Of a DNA stretch of 64,000 bases, positions 33,889 to 44,077 are shown in pieces. The translations under genes were made by a program, and so were the position numbers. The stretch is from assembly GCF_900109935.1 (NCBI RefSeq), contig NZ_FOBV01000008.1, forward strand, positions 124,001 to 188,000, given 5' to 3'. The notes beneath the pieces are model-generated. The model did no database searches. It saw only the letters and a program-made list of their open reading frames with translations, and was not told the origin of the DNA. The DNA comes from Chryseobacterium taichungense (GTDB lineage: Bacteria; Bacteroidota; Bacteroidia; Flavobacteriales; Weeksellaceae). Position 1 is the first letter of the stretch; every line of letters begins with the position of its first letter.

Positions 33889-36800
33889 TCTTCTTTCTGT
33901 TTTCAAGGGTTGCGAAAAAAATGTATAATCCAGGAATGATCACCAGTCCGAAAACGGTTCCGATAAGCATTCCTCCAGCGGCCGCGGTTCCGATCGAACG
34001 GTTTCCGATAGCTCCTGCTCCGGAAGCGACACACAGCGGAATCAAACCTGCAATAAATGCAAAGGATGTCATCAGGATCGGACGGAGACGTTGTTTTGCG
34101 CCTTCAATTGCTGCGGGAATAATAGCATTGCCGTCTTTATGACTGGCAACAGCAAATTCTACAATCAGGATGGCATTTTTAGCCAGCAATCCTATCAGCA
34201 TGACCAAGGCGACCTGTGCGTAAATATTGTTATCTAATCCGCAAACCAGCAACGCAATATAAGAACCGAAAATCCCCGTGGGTAAACTCAGTAAAACTGG
34301 CAGTGGTAAAAGGAAACTCTCATATTGTGCAGATAATAAAAGATACACAAAAACCAGACAGACAATAAAGATATAAATGGTCTGATTACCCGATAAGATC
34401 TCTTCCCTTGTCATTCCCGACCACTCAATCTCAAAACCTTTCGGAAGACTTTGTTCAGCGACTTTTTCAACCACCGCAATGGCATCTCCGGAACTGTACC
34501 CTTCGGAAGGTTCACCGTTGATCATCGCGGACATATACATGTTATATCGTGTTAAAACTTCCGGTCCGTAAACTCTTTCAATTGTTATAAAGGTTGAAAA
34601 AGGAACCATTTCCCCTTTGTCATTTTTTAAGTATAAGTTCAGGATGCTTTCCGGCGTTTCACGATATTCCGGACTTGCCTGAACCATTACTTTGTACATC
34701 TGCCTGAATCGGATAAAATTGGTAGCATAATAAGAACCTAACATCGTCTGCAAGGTCGACATCGCATTATCCACCGAGATTCCTTTTTTTGCCGCCATGT
34801 CATAATCGATATTGATCATGTATTGAGGGAAAGTGGCATCAAAACTTGTGAAGCTGTTTTTCAGTTCGGGTGCTTCATTCAGTTTTTTGACAAAATCTTT
34901 GGTGACCTTATCCATATTTTCGATACTTCCGCCTGTCCTGTCGAGAAGCCGGAGTTCAAAACCACTCGTATTACCGAATCCCGGAACGGTAGGTGGTGCA
35001 AAGACCTCAATTTCAGCATCAGAGATTCCCTTTGTTTTTTCAGTAAGTTCTTTAATAAAATCTTCAACAGACTTATTTCTTTCTTTCCAGTCTCTGAGAT
35101 TGATCATTGCCATACCGTATGACGAGCCTGCTATTTCAGTCACTACGCTGTAACCCGCCAAAGTCGTTACATTTTCTACCCCATCGATTTTTTTGGCAAT
35201 CGCTGTAATTTCATCTAAAACCTTTTCCGTTCGTTCAACAGTCGCACCTTGAGGAGTTGTAACGCTCACGTAGGCCATTCCCTGGTCTTCCATCGGGATA
35301 AAGCCTGAAGGCAAAAATTTCGAAGTCAATCCGATCAGGAAAACAAATAAGAAAAGCAGTCCGAAAGTAACCATGGTTCGGGTGGCAAACTTAGATAAGA
35401 CTTTCACATATCCTTTGGTTATTTTTTCAAGGAAAATATTGAACTTAATAAAGAATTTGTCAATAATTCCTTTCTTTTTATCGTGGTTGTGAGGTTTTAA
35501 AATTAAAGCACATAAAGCCGGAGTCAGTGTCAAGGCATTGATCCCCGAGATCACGATGCTTATCGCCAGCGTTAAAGAGAACTGTCTATAGAAAACGCCG
35601 ACCGGACCATCCAGAAATGCCACCGGAACAAACACTGCCGACATGACCAAGGTGATCGCCACGACCGCTCCTGCAATCTCTTTTGTCGCAATAACCGTGG
35701 CCTGGTAAGGTGGAAAACCCTCTTCCATTTTAACATGGACTGCCTCGACAACGACAATCGCATTATCGACAACAATTCCGATGGCTAAAACCAACGCAAA
35801 AAGCGTTAATAAATTCACGGAGAAATCAAGCATGTCCATAAAGGCAAACGTTCCGACCAATGCCACAGGAACTGCCAAAACAGGGATCAAGGTAGAACGC
35901 CAATCCTGAAGGAAAAGAAATACGACAATAGCTACCAAAATAAATGCTTCGATCAAAGTATGCAATACTGCACTGATGGATGCATCCAGGAATCTCGAAA
36001 CATCATACGCCAGATTGTAATCCATTCCCGGAGGAAAAGAATTCATTTTCAGCTCAGCCATCTTATCCTTTACATTCTGGATGACTTCCGAAGCATTTGA
36101 ACCAGGCCTCTGCTTTAACATTATCGATGCGGAAGGCCTCCCGTCGGTCTTCGAAACCATTCCGTACGTCATTGCCCCAAATTCTACTTTGGCAATATCT
36201 TTCAGCTTTAAGATCGTTCCTTCTTCATCGGCCCTGACCGGGATCTCTTCGTACTGCTTAGGCTCAAAAAATTTACCTTTGTATTTTACAACATATTGCA
36301 GCTGACCGGCCTTTTTACCGGATGATTCCCCTACTTTTCCGGGAGCTGCGGAAATATTCTGTTTCTGAAGGGAATTTACCACTTCATCCGCCGAAATATT
36401 GTACGCTGCCATTTTCTGAGGGTCAAGCCACACCCGCATCGAATATTCTTTCTGCCCCATGATTTCAGCACGGCCCACTCCATCCAGACGTTTCAGTTCC
36501 TGAAGAACATTGATGTCTGTAAAATTGTAAATAAACTGCTCATCCTGACTTGGGTCTGTACTGGTGATGTTGAGATACATCAACATACTGTTCACTTCTT
36601 TTTCGGTGGTAACCCCGGCTCTGATCACCTCTTCCGGCAATTCATCCAGAATGGTGGTTACCCTGTTCTGAACATTGACTGCCGCCAGATCTGGATCCGT
36701 TCCTACCTCGAAGAACACCTGGATCAACGTCAAACCGTCATTGGAAGTCACTGTGGACATATAGGTCATTCCCGGAACGCCATTGATGGCACGTTCTAAA

Positions 36801-36991
36801 GGCAGTGCCACTGCATCTGCAGACACCTCGGCATTCGCTCCGGTATATTTGGCCGTCACCGTTACCGAAGGCGGAACGATATCTGGAAATTGGGTGATCG
36901 GCATCTTCATTAAGGCCATAATTCCTACCAAAACAAAGACAATGGAAATCACGAGCGAAAGAACCTTTCGCTTTATAAACATTTCTACCAT
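33875..36991 (-). CDS. Inner-membrane RND multidrug pump of the HAE1 (AcrB) family
   Basis: 1038 residues, the normal length of AcrB-type permeases. Twelve membrane segments can be placed, with large periplasmic loops after the first and seventh. The TM4 stretch LAIGIVVDNAIVVVEA has the proton-relay Asp. Unlike the CzcA protein at 25587, the signature is of the drug-exporting HAE1 branch. It works with the adaptor upstream (17-base gap) and the channel downstream (overlap). Typical substrates are hydrophobic antibiotics, detergents and dyes. The substrate range here is not deducible. Confidence 0.93.
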   Translation of the reverse strand: MVEMFIKRKVLSLVISIVFVLVGIMALMKMPITQFPDIVPPSVTVTAKYTGANAEVSADAVALPLERAINGVPGMTYMSTVTSNDGLTLIQVFFEVGTDPDLAAVNVQNRVTTILDELPEEVIRAGVTTEKEVNSMLMYLNITSTDPSQDEQFIYNFTDINVLQELKRLDGVGRAEIMGQKEYSMRVWLDPQKMAAYNISADEVVNSLQKQNISAAPGKVGESSGKKAGQLQYVVKYKGKFFEPKQYEEIPVRADEEGTILKLKDIAKVEFGAMTYGMVSKTDGRPSASIMLKQRPGSNASEVIQNVKDKMAELKMNSFPPGMDYNLAYDVSRFLDASISAVLHTLIEAFILVAIVVFLFLQDWRSTLIPVLAVPVALVGTFAFMDMLDFSVNLLTLFALVLAIGIVVDNAIVVVEAVHVKMEEGFPPYQATVIATKEIAGAVVAITLVMSAVFVPVAFLDGPVGVFYRQFSLTLAISIVISGINALTLTPALCALILKPHNHDKKKGIIDKFFIKFNIFLEKITKGYVKVLSKFATRTMVTFGLLFLFVFLIGLTSKFLPSGFIPMEDQGMAYVSVTTPQGATVERTEKVLDEITAIAKKIDGVENVTTLAGYSVVTEIAGSSYGMAMINLRDWKERNKSVEDFIKELTEKTKGISDAEIEVFAPPTVPGFGNTSGFELRLLDRTGGSIENMDKVTKDFVKKLNEAPELKNSFTSFDATFPQYMINIDYDMAAKKGISVDNAMSTLQTMLGSYYATNFIRFRQMYKVMVQASPEYRETPESILNLYLKNDKGEMVPFSTFITIERVYGPEVLTRYNMYMSAMINGEPSEGYSSGDAIAVVEKVAEQSLPKGFEIEWSGMTREEILSGNQTIYIFIVCLVFVYLLLSAQYESFLLPLPVLLSLPTGIFGSYIALLVCGLDNNIYAQVALVMLIGLLAKNAILIVEFAVASHKDGNAIIPAAIEGAKQRLRPILMTSFAFIAGLIPLCVASGAGAIGNRSIGTAAAGGMLIGTVFGLVIIPGLYIFFATLENRKKNEIR

Positions 36992-37008
36992 GATTGATTA
37001 TTTAAGAA

Positions 37009-38097
37009 TTAAAGTCTGTTTTTGATTGTGATCTGATCTCCGTCTTTCAGCGATTGCGTGCCTTCGTAAATAATCAAATCTCCTTTTTTGAGGCCGCTTT
37101 CCACGACGTATGAATCTTTCAGAGCCGTTTTGACCTCTATGTTGGTCATCTTTACTTTGTTGTTCTTATCCACTTTGAAAATGTAGGTTTTATCCTGAAT
37201 GGAAAACGTTGCTTTCTGAGGGATCATTATGGCATTATTCTGAACTTCCGAAATAGAAAGTTTTCCGGACGCACCGTGTTTGATCAAATGATCAGGATTG
37301 GGAAACAGAACTTTATAGCGAATGGAACCCGTTGCCCGGTCGATCTCACTTTCAGCCGACTTCAAAGTGCCGCTAAATTGATAAGCTGCACCATTAGGTA
37401 ATGTCAATTCGATTTTCTGATGCTTTCCCAATTTGTCATGAGCCAACAGTTCAAAATACTGATTTTCCGGAATCGAAAAATAAGCATAGACTTCATCGAG
37501 CTGCGATAAGGTAGTAAGCAATGTTCCGTTGGTCACAAGACTGCCGTCTTTATGCGGGATAATATCAAGAACACCGTCAAAAGGAGCTTTAATGGTTGAA
37601 AAATCGATCTTTTGCAACACTGCTTTTCTTTCGGCATCTGCAAACGCATATTTTGCCCTTGCAGAAGAAAGTTTGGCTTTGGCAAGCTCCAATTCATTAT
37701 CGGCAACAAATTTTTTGCTGTGCAGACTTTGGACCTGCTTCTGTTCTACTTCTGCAATACGAACATCGGCCGTAGTTTGTTTCAGGCTTGCAGTTGCCTT
37801 CAGCAATTCAACCTGAAGCTCGGCATCATTGATCTTAAATAATGCCTGTCCTTTTCTTACGAATTGACCTTCGTTGACATATATCTTCTGAATGATGCCA
37901 CTCAGCCGGGAACGTATTTCTACATTTCTTTTAGCCTGAATATCGGTTACAAACTGATTGGTTACCAAAGTATCTTTCTGCTTTACGACATAAACAGGAA
38001 CTTCTTTAGTGCTTTTATTTTTATTCTGATGGTTTTTACCACATGACCATGTGCATATCAATGCGAGACTGCACCATATGAGACTTTTTGTTTTCAT
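37009..38097 (-). CDS. RND efflux periplasmic adaptor (AcrA-like lipoprotein)
   Basis: 362 residues with a lipoprotein signal (ALICTWSC, Cys19). The membrane-fusion-protein order is clear: barrel-sandwich halves around a coiled-coil hairpin (residues about 85-160), with IRSRLSGIIQKIYVNEGQFV and TIKAPFDGVLDIIPH, then a beta-barrel and the membrane-proximal domain ending GDQITIKNRL. It starts the efflux trio adaptor-permease-channel on the minus strand. A small secreted-type gene lies 50 bases upstream and may be in the same transcript. Confidence 0.92.
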   Translation of the reverse strand: MKTKSLIWCSLALICTWSCGKNHQNKNKSTKEVPVYVVKQKDTLVTNQFVTDIQAKRNVEIRSRLSGIIQKIYVNEGQFVRKGQALFKINDAELQVELLKATASLKQTTADVRIAEVEQKQVQSLHSKKFVADNELELAKAKLSSARAKYAFADAERKAVLQKIDFSTIKAPFDGVLDIIPHKDGSLVTNGTLLTTLSQLDEVYAYFSIPENQYFELLAHDKLGKHQKIELTLPNGAAYQFSGTLKSAESEIDRATGSIRYKVLFPNPDHLIKHGASGKLSISEVQNNAIMIPQKATFSIQDKTYIFKVDKNNKVKMTNIEVKTALKDSYVVESGLKKGDLIIYEGTQSLKDGDQITIKNRL

Positions 38098-38147
38098 TGA
38101 AAATTTTTGATTACTAAACTTGATTAAACATTAACATTTAGTAATTC

Positions 38148-38480
38148 TCAGAAAAGTTGCAGTAAATGGAGATAAGAAGTAAAAAAACTATAAATTGGTT
38201 TAGTAGAAGCAGAAGGAAAAACCTCACAGATTTCAAAATGCTCGTTTGTGGAACTTTCATAATCTCCATCAACATCCGCTGAGCTTAAAAACTTAGAGAA
38301 ATTTTTACCGCAAACGGGCAGCGCTTTTACATTTTTATAAGATTGAGAACAAACATTAAAACCTTTCTGTGCACAATCTTGGGTCGTCAAAATATTCGCA
38401 ATAGACATTTTGGTCCATTTCGAATTAACAAGAGTAAAGATTGTAAGAATGTATATAAATACGGATGACTTAAATACCAT
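38148..38480 (-). CDS. Small secreted-type hypothetical protein at the head of the efflux operon
   Basis: 110 residues with a hydrophobic N-terminus (VFIYILTIFTLVNS) and four or five Cys residues in the mature part (DCAQKGFNVCSQSY, LPVCGKNF, FEICEVF). No family is recognised. A good -7 promoter element 49 bases upstream of the ATG and the co-directional adaptor gene 50 bases downstream support it as a real gene. It could be a small periplasmic companion, as the DUF6660 protein is for the metal pump. Confidence 0.45.
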   Translation of the reverse strand: MVFKSSVFIYILTIFTLVNSKWTKMSIANILTTQDCAQKGFNVCSQSYKNVKALPVCGKNFSKFLSSADVDGDYESSTNEHFEICEVFPSASTKPIYSFFTSYLHLLQLF

Positions 38481-38528
38481 TATCTACAGAAATTTTTGAA
38501 AATTCCACACTATCATATGTGGCACATA

Positions 38529-38536
38529 CAAAGGTA
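38529..38536 (-). promoter_or_regulatory. -7 promoter element of the RND efflux operon
   Basis: On the minus strand TACCTTTG fits TAnnTTTG exactly. A TTG at the matching -33 distance is not evident, and the spacer includes a small dyad (CAAAGG/CCTTTG, which overlaps the element). This dyad could let a repressor shut the promoter. Confidence 0.5.
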
Positions 38537-38644
38537 GCCCCTTTGGTTTTTAATCTTTTTTTAAGCAGTGTTAAATATTTACTAAAAATTACAAATTTTT
38601 GTTAAAGCGTATACGTAATTTATTCATAAAAAGTTCCAGTGGTG

Positions 38645-40381
38645 TTATAATACCAATCGTACACCTCCCAGTTCATCCACTCTATAACTGAACCGGTCGC
38701 CAGGGCTGCTGATAAACATGAAGTTCTTCGGAATGTTCCATTTGTTGCTGAGATCTTCTACGAGTTCCGGCGTGAATTTACCAACCAAAGTAATATATTC
38801 CATGTCAACATCCGGATAAGCCCGGTCCAAAACTTCAAAATCTGCAAGGAACTTCGGGTCAGGGATCTGCTCCTTTTCAAGGACTGTTACAATCTTCATT
38901 TTATTGGTTACTTCATTCTCATGAAGATACATCATCACCTTATTTAAGGTTGCGATATCGTCACCTTTTGAGAAGAATACGAAATTCTGCTCATAGAGTT
39001 TTTTAAGTTTTCGGTTCAGGAAGCGCTGTCTTGTGACGGTGTATTTTTTATATCCGCGGGATACGGATTCCAGCATATTAACTACAAAATGCATGATATC
39101 TTTCCTCATCAGCATCGCGAGAATAATAAGTACAGAGGGAATAAAATATTGGAGAAAAGTGACGAGATACTGAGGCTTGGTTTTAATATTACCGTACAAA
39201 GCAATTATAATTGCAAATAAGGCGATGACCACAGCGCCCGGCCTAGCACTTTCGGGCCGTGGAAGACGGGAGCGTCTCAGCTTTAAGAGAATATTACCCA
39301 AAGCAAAAGAAGCCATTACGGTAAGAAACGACAAAGCATAGACCGCTGCCAAAGGCCCAAGCTGACCACGAGTCACCAAAAGGACCGAACAGCAAAGCAG
39401 AAAAAACAAAATCAGGATCCTGTAGGTGCTCCCTCTTTTATTTTCCTTCAGGAAATAATTGGGAAGTATTCTGTCCAGGGTCATCCTTTTAATCAGTCCG
39501 TTTACACCAACGAAAGAAGTAAGAACGGCACCGCTTAAAACAGATACCGCATTGATCGAAATAATGGTTGCCAACCACTTGCCTCCGGTAAGTGTTCCTA
39601 CATAGCTCAGAAAAGAATTCTGATGGGATTGAACCTCAGAGATTGGAATAATGCAAATGGCAAGGAATGCAATGAGTGGATTCAGGATAGAGACGGCGAT
39701 CCACATATTTCGCAGCGTTTTTGCAAATACCCCCCTTTTCTGTTCCTCTACGAAATTGGATGAGCTTTCAAAACCCGATATACCCAGCATCGCTGCTGAA
39801 AAACCAAAAAAAATAGCTGTCATAATACTGCCATTTCGAACAGGCAGGTGAAAATTTTCTATCAATATAGACAGGCCATTCTCAAAAACAAAATAGATGC
39901 ACGAACCAATGAGCAAAGCCATTGTCGTAAGATGAAAAATGAAGATAACCAGCGCAACGACCGCACTCTCTGAGATCCCCAGAATCGTCAGTCCTAAAAA
40001 TATAAGCAGCAAAACAAATGTAGCAATGTTTACGTTGAAATATGGCAGGATGTGATGGAGATAATGCATTGCCTCACTGGAGGAGATCACCGCAGTGGCC
40101 ATATAAGATAGAATGGTAAGGCAAGCGGCAACAGATGCATTGCTTTTCGATGTTGTGTTCAGCAAAACATTATAAGCGCCGCCGTTAAGAGGAAGCGCTC
40201 CAACAACTTCACCATAGATCTTTCTGAACAGATACAGAACCGCTGCAACGAGCAGAAGAGCGATCCAGGCATACTGCCCTGCTGCAACAATAGCAAGTGC
40301 AGAAACATACAAACAGGAAGAAGTGATATCGTTTCCACAGATGGCAGTGGCATACCATTCGCCAAGTTTTTTTGTCGACAT
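38645..40381 (-). CDS. APC-superfamily amino-acid permease with soluble C-terminal domain
   Basis: 578 residues. The first 430 hold about twelve membrane helices. The conserved start of the APC family is visible in GNDITSSCLYVSALAI, an unwound TM1 with substrate contact, followed by LPLNGGAYNVL. The last 130 residues are soluble, with an alpha/beta pattern like a universal-stress domain (KMKIVTVLEKEQIPDPKFL). Such tails are common in permeases that respond to nucleotides or stress, but the transported amino acid cannot be told. It is transcribed alone and lies back to back with nhaA. Confidence 0.85.
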   Translation of the reverse strand: MSTKKLGEWYATAICGNDITSSCLYVSALAIVAAGQYAWIALLLVAAVLYLFRKIYGEVVGALPLNGGAYNVLLNTTSKSNASVAACLTILSYMATAVISSSEAMHYLHHILPYFNVNIATFVLLLIFLGLTILGISESAVVALVIFIFHLTTMALLIGSCIYFVFENGLSILIENFHLPVRNGSIMTAIFFGFSAAMLGISGFESSSNFVEEQKRGVFAKTLRNMWIAVSILNPLIAFLAICIIPISEVQSHQNSFLSYVGTLTGGKWLATIISINAVSVLSGAVLTSFVGVNGLIKRMTLDRILPNYFLKENKRGSTYRILILFFLLCCSVLLVTRGQLGPLAAVYALSFLTVMASFALGNILLKLRRSRLPRPESARPGAVVIALFAIIIALYGNIKTKPQYLVTFLQYFIPSVLIILAMLMRKDIMHFVVNMLESVSRGYKKYTVTRQRFLNRKLKKLYEQNFVFFSKGDDIATLNKVMMYLHENEVTNKMKIVTVLEKEQIPDPKFLADFEVLDRAYPDVDMEYITLVGKFTPELVEDLSNKWNIPKNFMFISSPGDRFSYRVDELGGVRLVL

Positions 40382-40610
40382 TTTTGTTGATTTATTGTTT
40401 TAGACATGTAATATTATAAATTAATTTACAGCCAGTGCTATTTTTTATTTTAAAATTTATGCTTAAATTTTATCAGACAATGTTCTAAAAATCAACATCT
40501 CCTCCGACGCTGTATTACTGTGAAACTATCCTTATAACTTTATTGGAAAAGTATTCACTTGGGAAAAAGTTTTGAAAGCCGTAAATTTAGGCGCATTTAA
40601 AAATTCAACA

Positions 40611-41936
40611 ATGAGTAACGGTTATAACCAGAAACCGATCGATAAGATCGTGCAGCCTATGCAACGGTTTATTCAACAGGAAAAATCGGGAGGTCTTCTG
40701 TTGGGAATCAGCGTGATCATTGCTTTGATCCTGGCTAATACACCACTCTCTCATGCCTATCACGAGATCCTCGCACAATCTTTCGGTTTCAGGTGGAACG
40801 ATCACACTTACTTTGATTACAACATCCACCACTGGATCAATGACGGTCTGATGTCAATATTTTTCTTCGTGGTCGGGTTGGAATTGAAAAGGGAAATTAT
40901 CGGTGGAGAACTTTCCAATGTCAGAAAGGCTCTCTTACCTATTGTGGCCGCTGTTGGCGGTATGGTGATGCCTGCCCTCATCTATCTTCTTTTCAATCCT
41001 TCAGGAGAACCACACAAGGGCTGGGGAATACCGATGGCTACTGATATTGCCTTTGCATTGGGCGTTCTCTACCTGTTAGGAAAAAAGATTCCTCTTGCGC
41101 TCAAAGTTTTCTTAACTGCTCTGGCTATTGTGGACGACCTGGGTGCGGTACTGGTCATCGCATTTTTCTATACTGCAGAAATCAATATGACGTTTTTACT
41201 GGCAGGACTTATCATCCTTGCTTTAATGTATTTAGGAAACAAGCTTGGTGTAAGATCCATTATTTTTTATGCTGTGCTCGGAATTGGCGGAGTATGGACG
41301 TGCTTTCTGGTATCAGGAGTTCACGCAACGATCGCCGCTGTACTGGCCGCCTTTACAATTCCTGCGGATGTGAAGATCAGAGAAAATCTTTTCATTGCGA
41401 AAATTAATTCCTATCTGGAACGATTCAAAAATATTGATCCGACCGAAAATACACCGACGCTTACCAATGAACAGCTTCATGTCCTTGAAAAAATGAACGA
41501 AGCAACCCTGGCTGCTACACCTCCATTACAAAGACTGGAACATGCCATGCATCCTGCCGTATCATTTCTTATTATTCCCATTTTTGCGATAGCGAACGCT
41601 GGGGTTTCCTTAAGCATTGATATGGAAAGTCTTTTTGACAACAATATCGCATTAGGAACTGCTTTAGGTCTTCTCATAGGTAAAGTCCTGGGAATTGTAG
41701 GATTCAGTATTCTTTTTATCAAACTGAAAATCGCAAAAGTACCTGATGGTATGACCTTTAAAAATCTTTTGGGACTCGGATTTTTAGCTTCTATAGGATT
41801 TACCATGTCGCTTTTTGTTACCTCACTCGCCTTCAGCCATGAAGAATACCAGACCCAGGCAAAAATCGGTATATTTGCCGCATCACTCATTGGTGGGATT
41901 ATAGGCTATGTAATTCTCAACCGATCTGCAAAATAG
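40611..41936 (+). CDS. nhaA: Na+/H+ antiporter NhaA
   Basis: 441 residues from the ATG at 40611 (MSNGYNQKPI). A TTG at 40572 is in frame but gives a longer start not seen in the family. The two catalytic Asp residues are in AIVDDLGAVL, and the TM2 region PLSHAYHE and the family block GGELSNVRKALLPI are present. It has about twelve membrane helices. The protein exports sodium in exchange for protons and supports pH and salt tolerance. It is followed after 6 bases by the DUF389 gene, so the two are likely one operon. Confidence 0.95.
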   Translation: MSNGYNQKPIDKIVQPMQRFIQQEKSGGLLLGISVIIALILANTPLSHAYHEILAQSFGFRWNDHTYFDYNIHHWINDGLMSIFFFVVGLELKREIIGGELSNVRKALLPIVAAVGGMVMPALIYLLFNPSGEPHKGWGIPMATDIAFALGVLYLLGKKIPLALKVFLTALAIVDDLGAVLVIAFFYTAEINMTFLLAGLIILALMYLGNKLGVRSIIFYAVLGIGGVWTCFLVSGVHATIAAVLAAFTIPADVKIRENLFIAKINSYLERFKNIDPTENTPTLTNEQLHVLEKMNEATLAATPPLQRLEHAMHPAVSFLIIPIFAIANAGVSLSIDMESLFDNNIALGTALGLLIGKVLGIVGFSILFIKLKIAKVPDGMTFKNLLGLGFLASIGFTMSLFVTSLAFSHEEYQTQAKIGIFAASLIGGIIGYVILNRSAK

Positions 41937-41942
41937 TTACGG

Positions 41943-43232
41943 ATGATCAGAAATATCTTCAATTTTATCAACCTTCACAATGGTGAAGAAAAAAAAGATA
42001 AGGTTCTTGAGAATGTTGTTTCCAACATTTCTTTCCGGGGTTCAAATCTGTGGATCCTGGCATGTGCGATTATTATCGCTTCAATTGGTCTAAACGTTAA
42101 TTCTACGGCAGTAATTATCGGGGCGATGCTGATTTCTCCGTTAATGGGACCGATCGTAGGAGCCGGGTTTGCTCTGGGAACCTACAATTTTTCATTGCTG
42201 AAAAAGTCGTTTAAAAACCTTTTGATCGCCACTTTTGTAAGTCTTACAGTGTCTGCGATCTACTTTTATGTCAGCCCGTTTAAAGACGTGCAGTCAGAAC
42301 TTCTGGCAAGAACAGCGCCCAATATCTATGATGTCCTCATCGCGTTTTTTGGTGGATTAGTGGGTGTGATTGCTATAACAAGGGTTGAAAAGGGAAATCC
42401 GATTCCCGGCGTTGCCATTGCCACCGCTTTGATGCCGCCACTATGTACCGCAGGTTTTGGTTTGGCAACTTTTAATTTTTCATATTTTTTCGGGGCTTTT
42501 TATCTTTATACCATTAATTGCTTCTTTATTTGTATTGCTACATTTTTCGTGGTAAAGTTTCTGCAATACCCATCTTCTATTATTGATAACAAATATGAGA
42601 AAAGAATCAGGTACGGGATCTCTATCCTGATCATCGTTATGATTGTACCAAGCTTTTATCTGGCTTATAACCTATATAAAGAAAAGAAGTTTACGAAGAC
42701 CGCTGAACAGTTTGTCCAGAAGGAATTTGAAAATAACGGTTATACGGTTATTTACAAGAAGATCAATTATAACTCAAGCCCTAAAACGATTGACCTTGCT
42801 TTTCTCAACAAAAAATTTACGGACAGTGAAATTACCTCATTTAATAAAATGCTGGTAGACAACGGACTTACAGATACCAAGCTTAGCATACGTCAGAATG
42901 ATACCGATATTAAGTCTGAAATCTTAAACGAGATCAATAAGTTTGATAATAACATTTCGGAAAAAGACATTGCTATTTCTAAGCTCAGACAGGAACTGGA
43001 CAGCTATAAAGTGACAGATTCAACACTTATTCAAGAAATAAAGATCCTTTATCCTGCCATTGGTGATATTTCTTACGGAAAAATCGAGCAATATCCGAGG
43101 ACAGACAGCGCAAGACTGCAGTTTACTTTATTTTATTCCGGTAAGGATGTTGACCGGGATCAGCTTACGCAATGGCTTCAAAAAAGGATTCATGAGAAAA
43201 ATATAAGAATTATTAGTTCCAATGCTGAATAA
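41943..43232 (+). CDS. DUF389 membrane protein
   Basis: 429 residues. The N-terminal 210 hold five or six membrane helices with the family block NSTAVIIGAMLISPLMGPIVGAG (as NSTAVIIGAML, then ISPLMGP) and a second block GVAIATALMPPLCTAG. The rest is soluble and faces one side of the membrane, with a coiled-coil stretch near 330-360. DUF389 proteins are widespread and uncharacterised; a transport role is assumed. It is transcribed with nhaA. Confidence 0.85.
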   Translation: MIRNIFNFINLHNGEEKKDKVLENVVSNISFRGSNLWILACAIIIASIGLNVNSTAVIIGAMLISPLMGPIVGAGFALGTYNFSLLKKSFKNLLIATFVSLTVSAIYFYVSPFKDVQSELLARTAPNIYDVLIAFFGGLVGVIAITRVEKGNPIPGVAIATALMPPLCTAGFGLATFNFSYFFGAFYLYTINCFFICIATFFVVKFLQYPSSIIDNKYEKRIRYGISILIIVMIVPSFYLAYNLYKEKKFTKTAEQFVQKEFENNGYTVIYKKINYNSSPKTIDLAFLNKKFTDSEITSFNKMLVDNGLTDTKLSIRQNDTDIKSEILNEINKFDNNISEKDIAISKLRQELDSYKVTDSTLIQEIKILYPAIGDISYGKIEQYPRTDSARLQFTLFYSGKDVDRDQLTQWLQKRIHEKNIRIISSNAE

Positions 43233-43401
43233 TATGGAGATAAAAATGGGACAAAAGAAATAGATGTAATGAGCATAAAATTCAATATTCCTTCCCTTGT
43301 TTCAAAAAAATATTCACTACCTGATTTTATAATAACTTCCCGTGAAGATCTTTGCACCTATTAATAAACAAAAGGTGGAATAAATAAAAAAAATTGAATA
43401 A

Positions 43402-44010
43402 TCAATCAGGTAATTTTACATTACCATTAGCGGTCAAATGCATAGTCCCTTTGCTGATATCAATTATTTTATCAACTTCTCTTAAACCTCTTGTTCTAAT
43501 CGCGCAGAATATTTTGATCTCTTTATCAGGATGAACTTTCTGAAGTTCTAGTGCGCAAGCCATAGATGTTCTTCCTAAAGTCAGAATATTATCGATTACA
43601 ATAATAGTTGGTTCAGTGATTAATATCGGGGTCACTTCTAAACTTTCCTGATGTGCTTGCACTGTATTTCTGGTGTCTGCGTGAAATTGTCCACTTGATT
43701 TGGGAATTGCATATTTACGTTGTAGACAATTTGCCACACTCTCTCCCACTCCATTGCTGGCAAGCGTCTCACAGATGATCTTCGCCGGAAAAACAGCGCC
43801 ATCAACTAGAGGTGTACTTCTTGGTACCGGAACTAAAGCTGAGTTAGCAAAAAATTCTGATAGATCTGCTTCTTTTATTCTTTGGCTTAATCTCGTACTG
43901 AAGCTTACATCTCCGTTTTTACAGGAACCGGCAACCGTCCTTGAAGAAATTTCTATCTCGGACTTACCTCTTGGAGAATAGGCCAGAAAAGTAGGAAACT
44001 CAAAAGACAT
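43402..44010 (-). CDS. ComF-like phosphoribosyltransferase
   Basis: 202 residues of the phosphoribosyltransferase fold. The PRPP loop is IIVIDNILTLGRTSMA, with Asp-Asn in place of the usual Asp-Asp. PVPRSTPLV near residue 60 resembles the early ComF block. No zinc-finger Cys pattern of classic ComF is present. It is the second gene of a two-gene unit, 67 bases after the DprA-like gene. DprA and ComF belong to natural transformation, but pairs of short DprA-like and PRTase genes also occur as mobile modules. The function here is not known; a nucleotide-linked defence or DNA-uptake role is possible. Confidence 0.7.
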   Translation of the reverse strand: MSFEFPTFLAYSPRGKSEIEISSRTVAGSCKNGDVSFSTRLSQRIKEADLSEFFANSALVPVPRSTPLVDGAVFPAKIICETLASNGVGESVANCLQRKYAIPKSSGQFHADTRNTVQAHQESLEVTPILITEPTIIVIDNILTLGRTSMACALELQKVHPDKEIKIFCAIRTRGLREVDKIIDISKGTMHLTANGNVKLPD

Positions 44011-44077
44011 ACTCTTTCTTTGTTGTTAAATAGGGAATACTTTCGATCAAAAATTCAAAATTATCATTGGTCAATAC

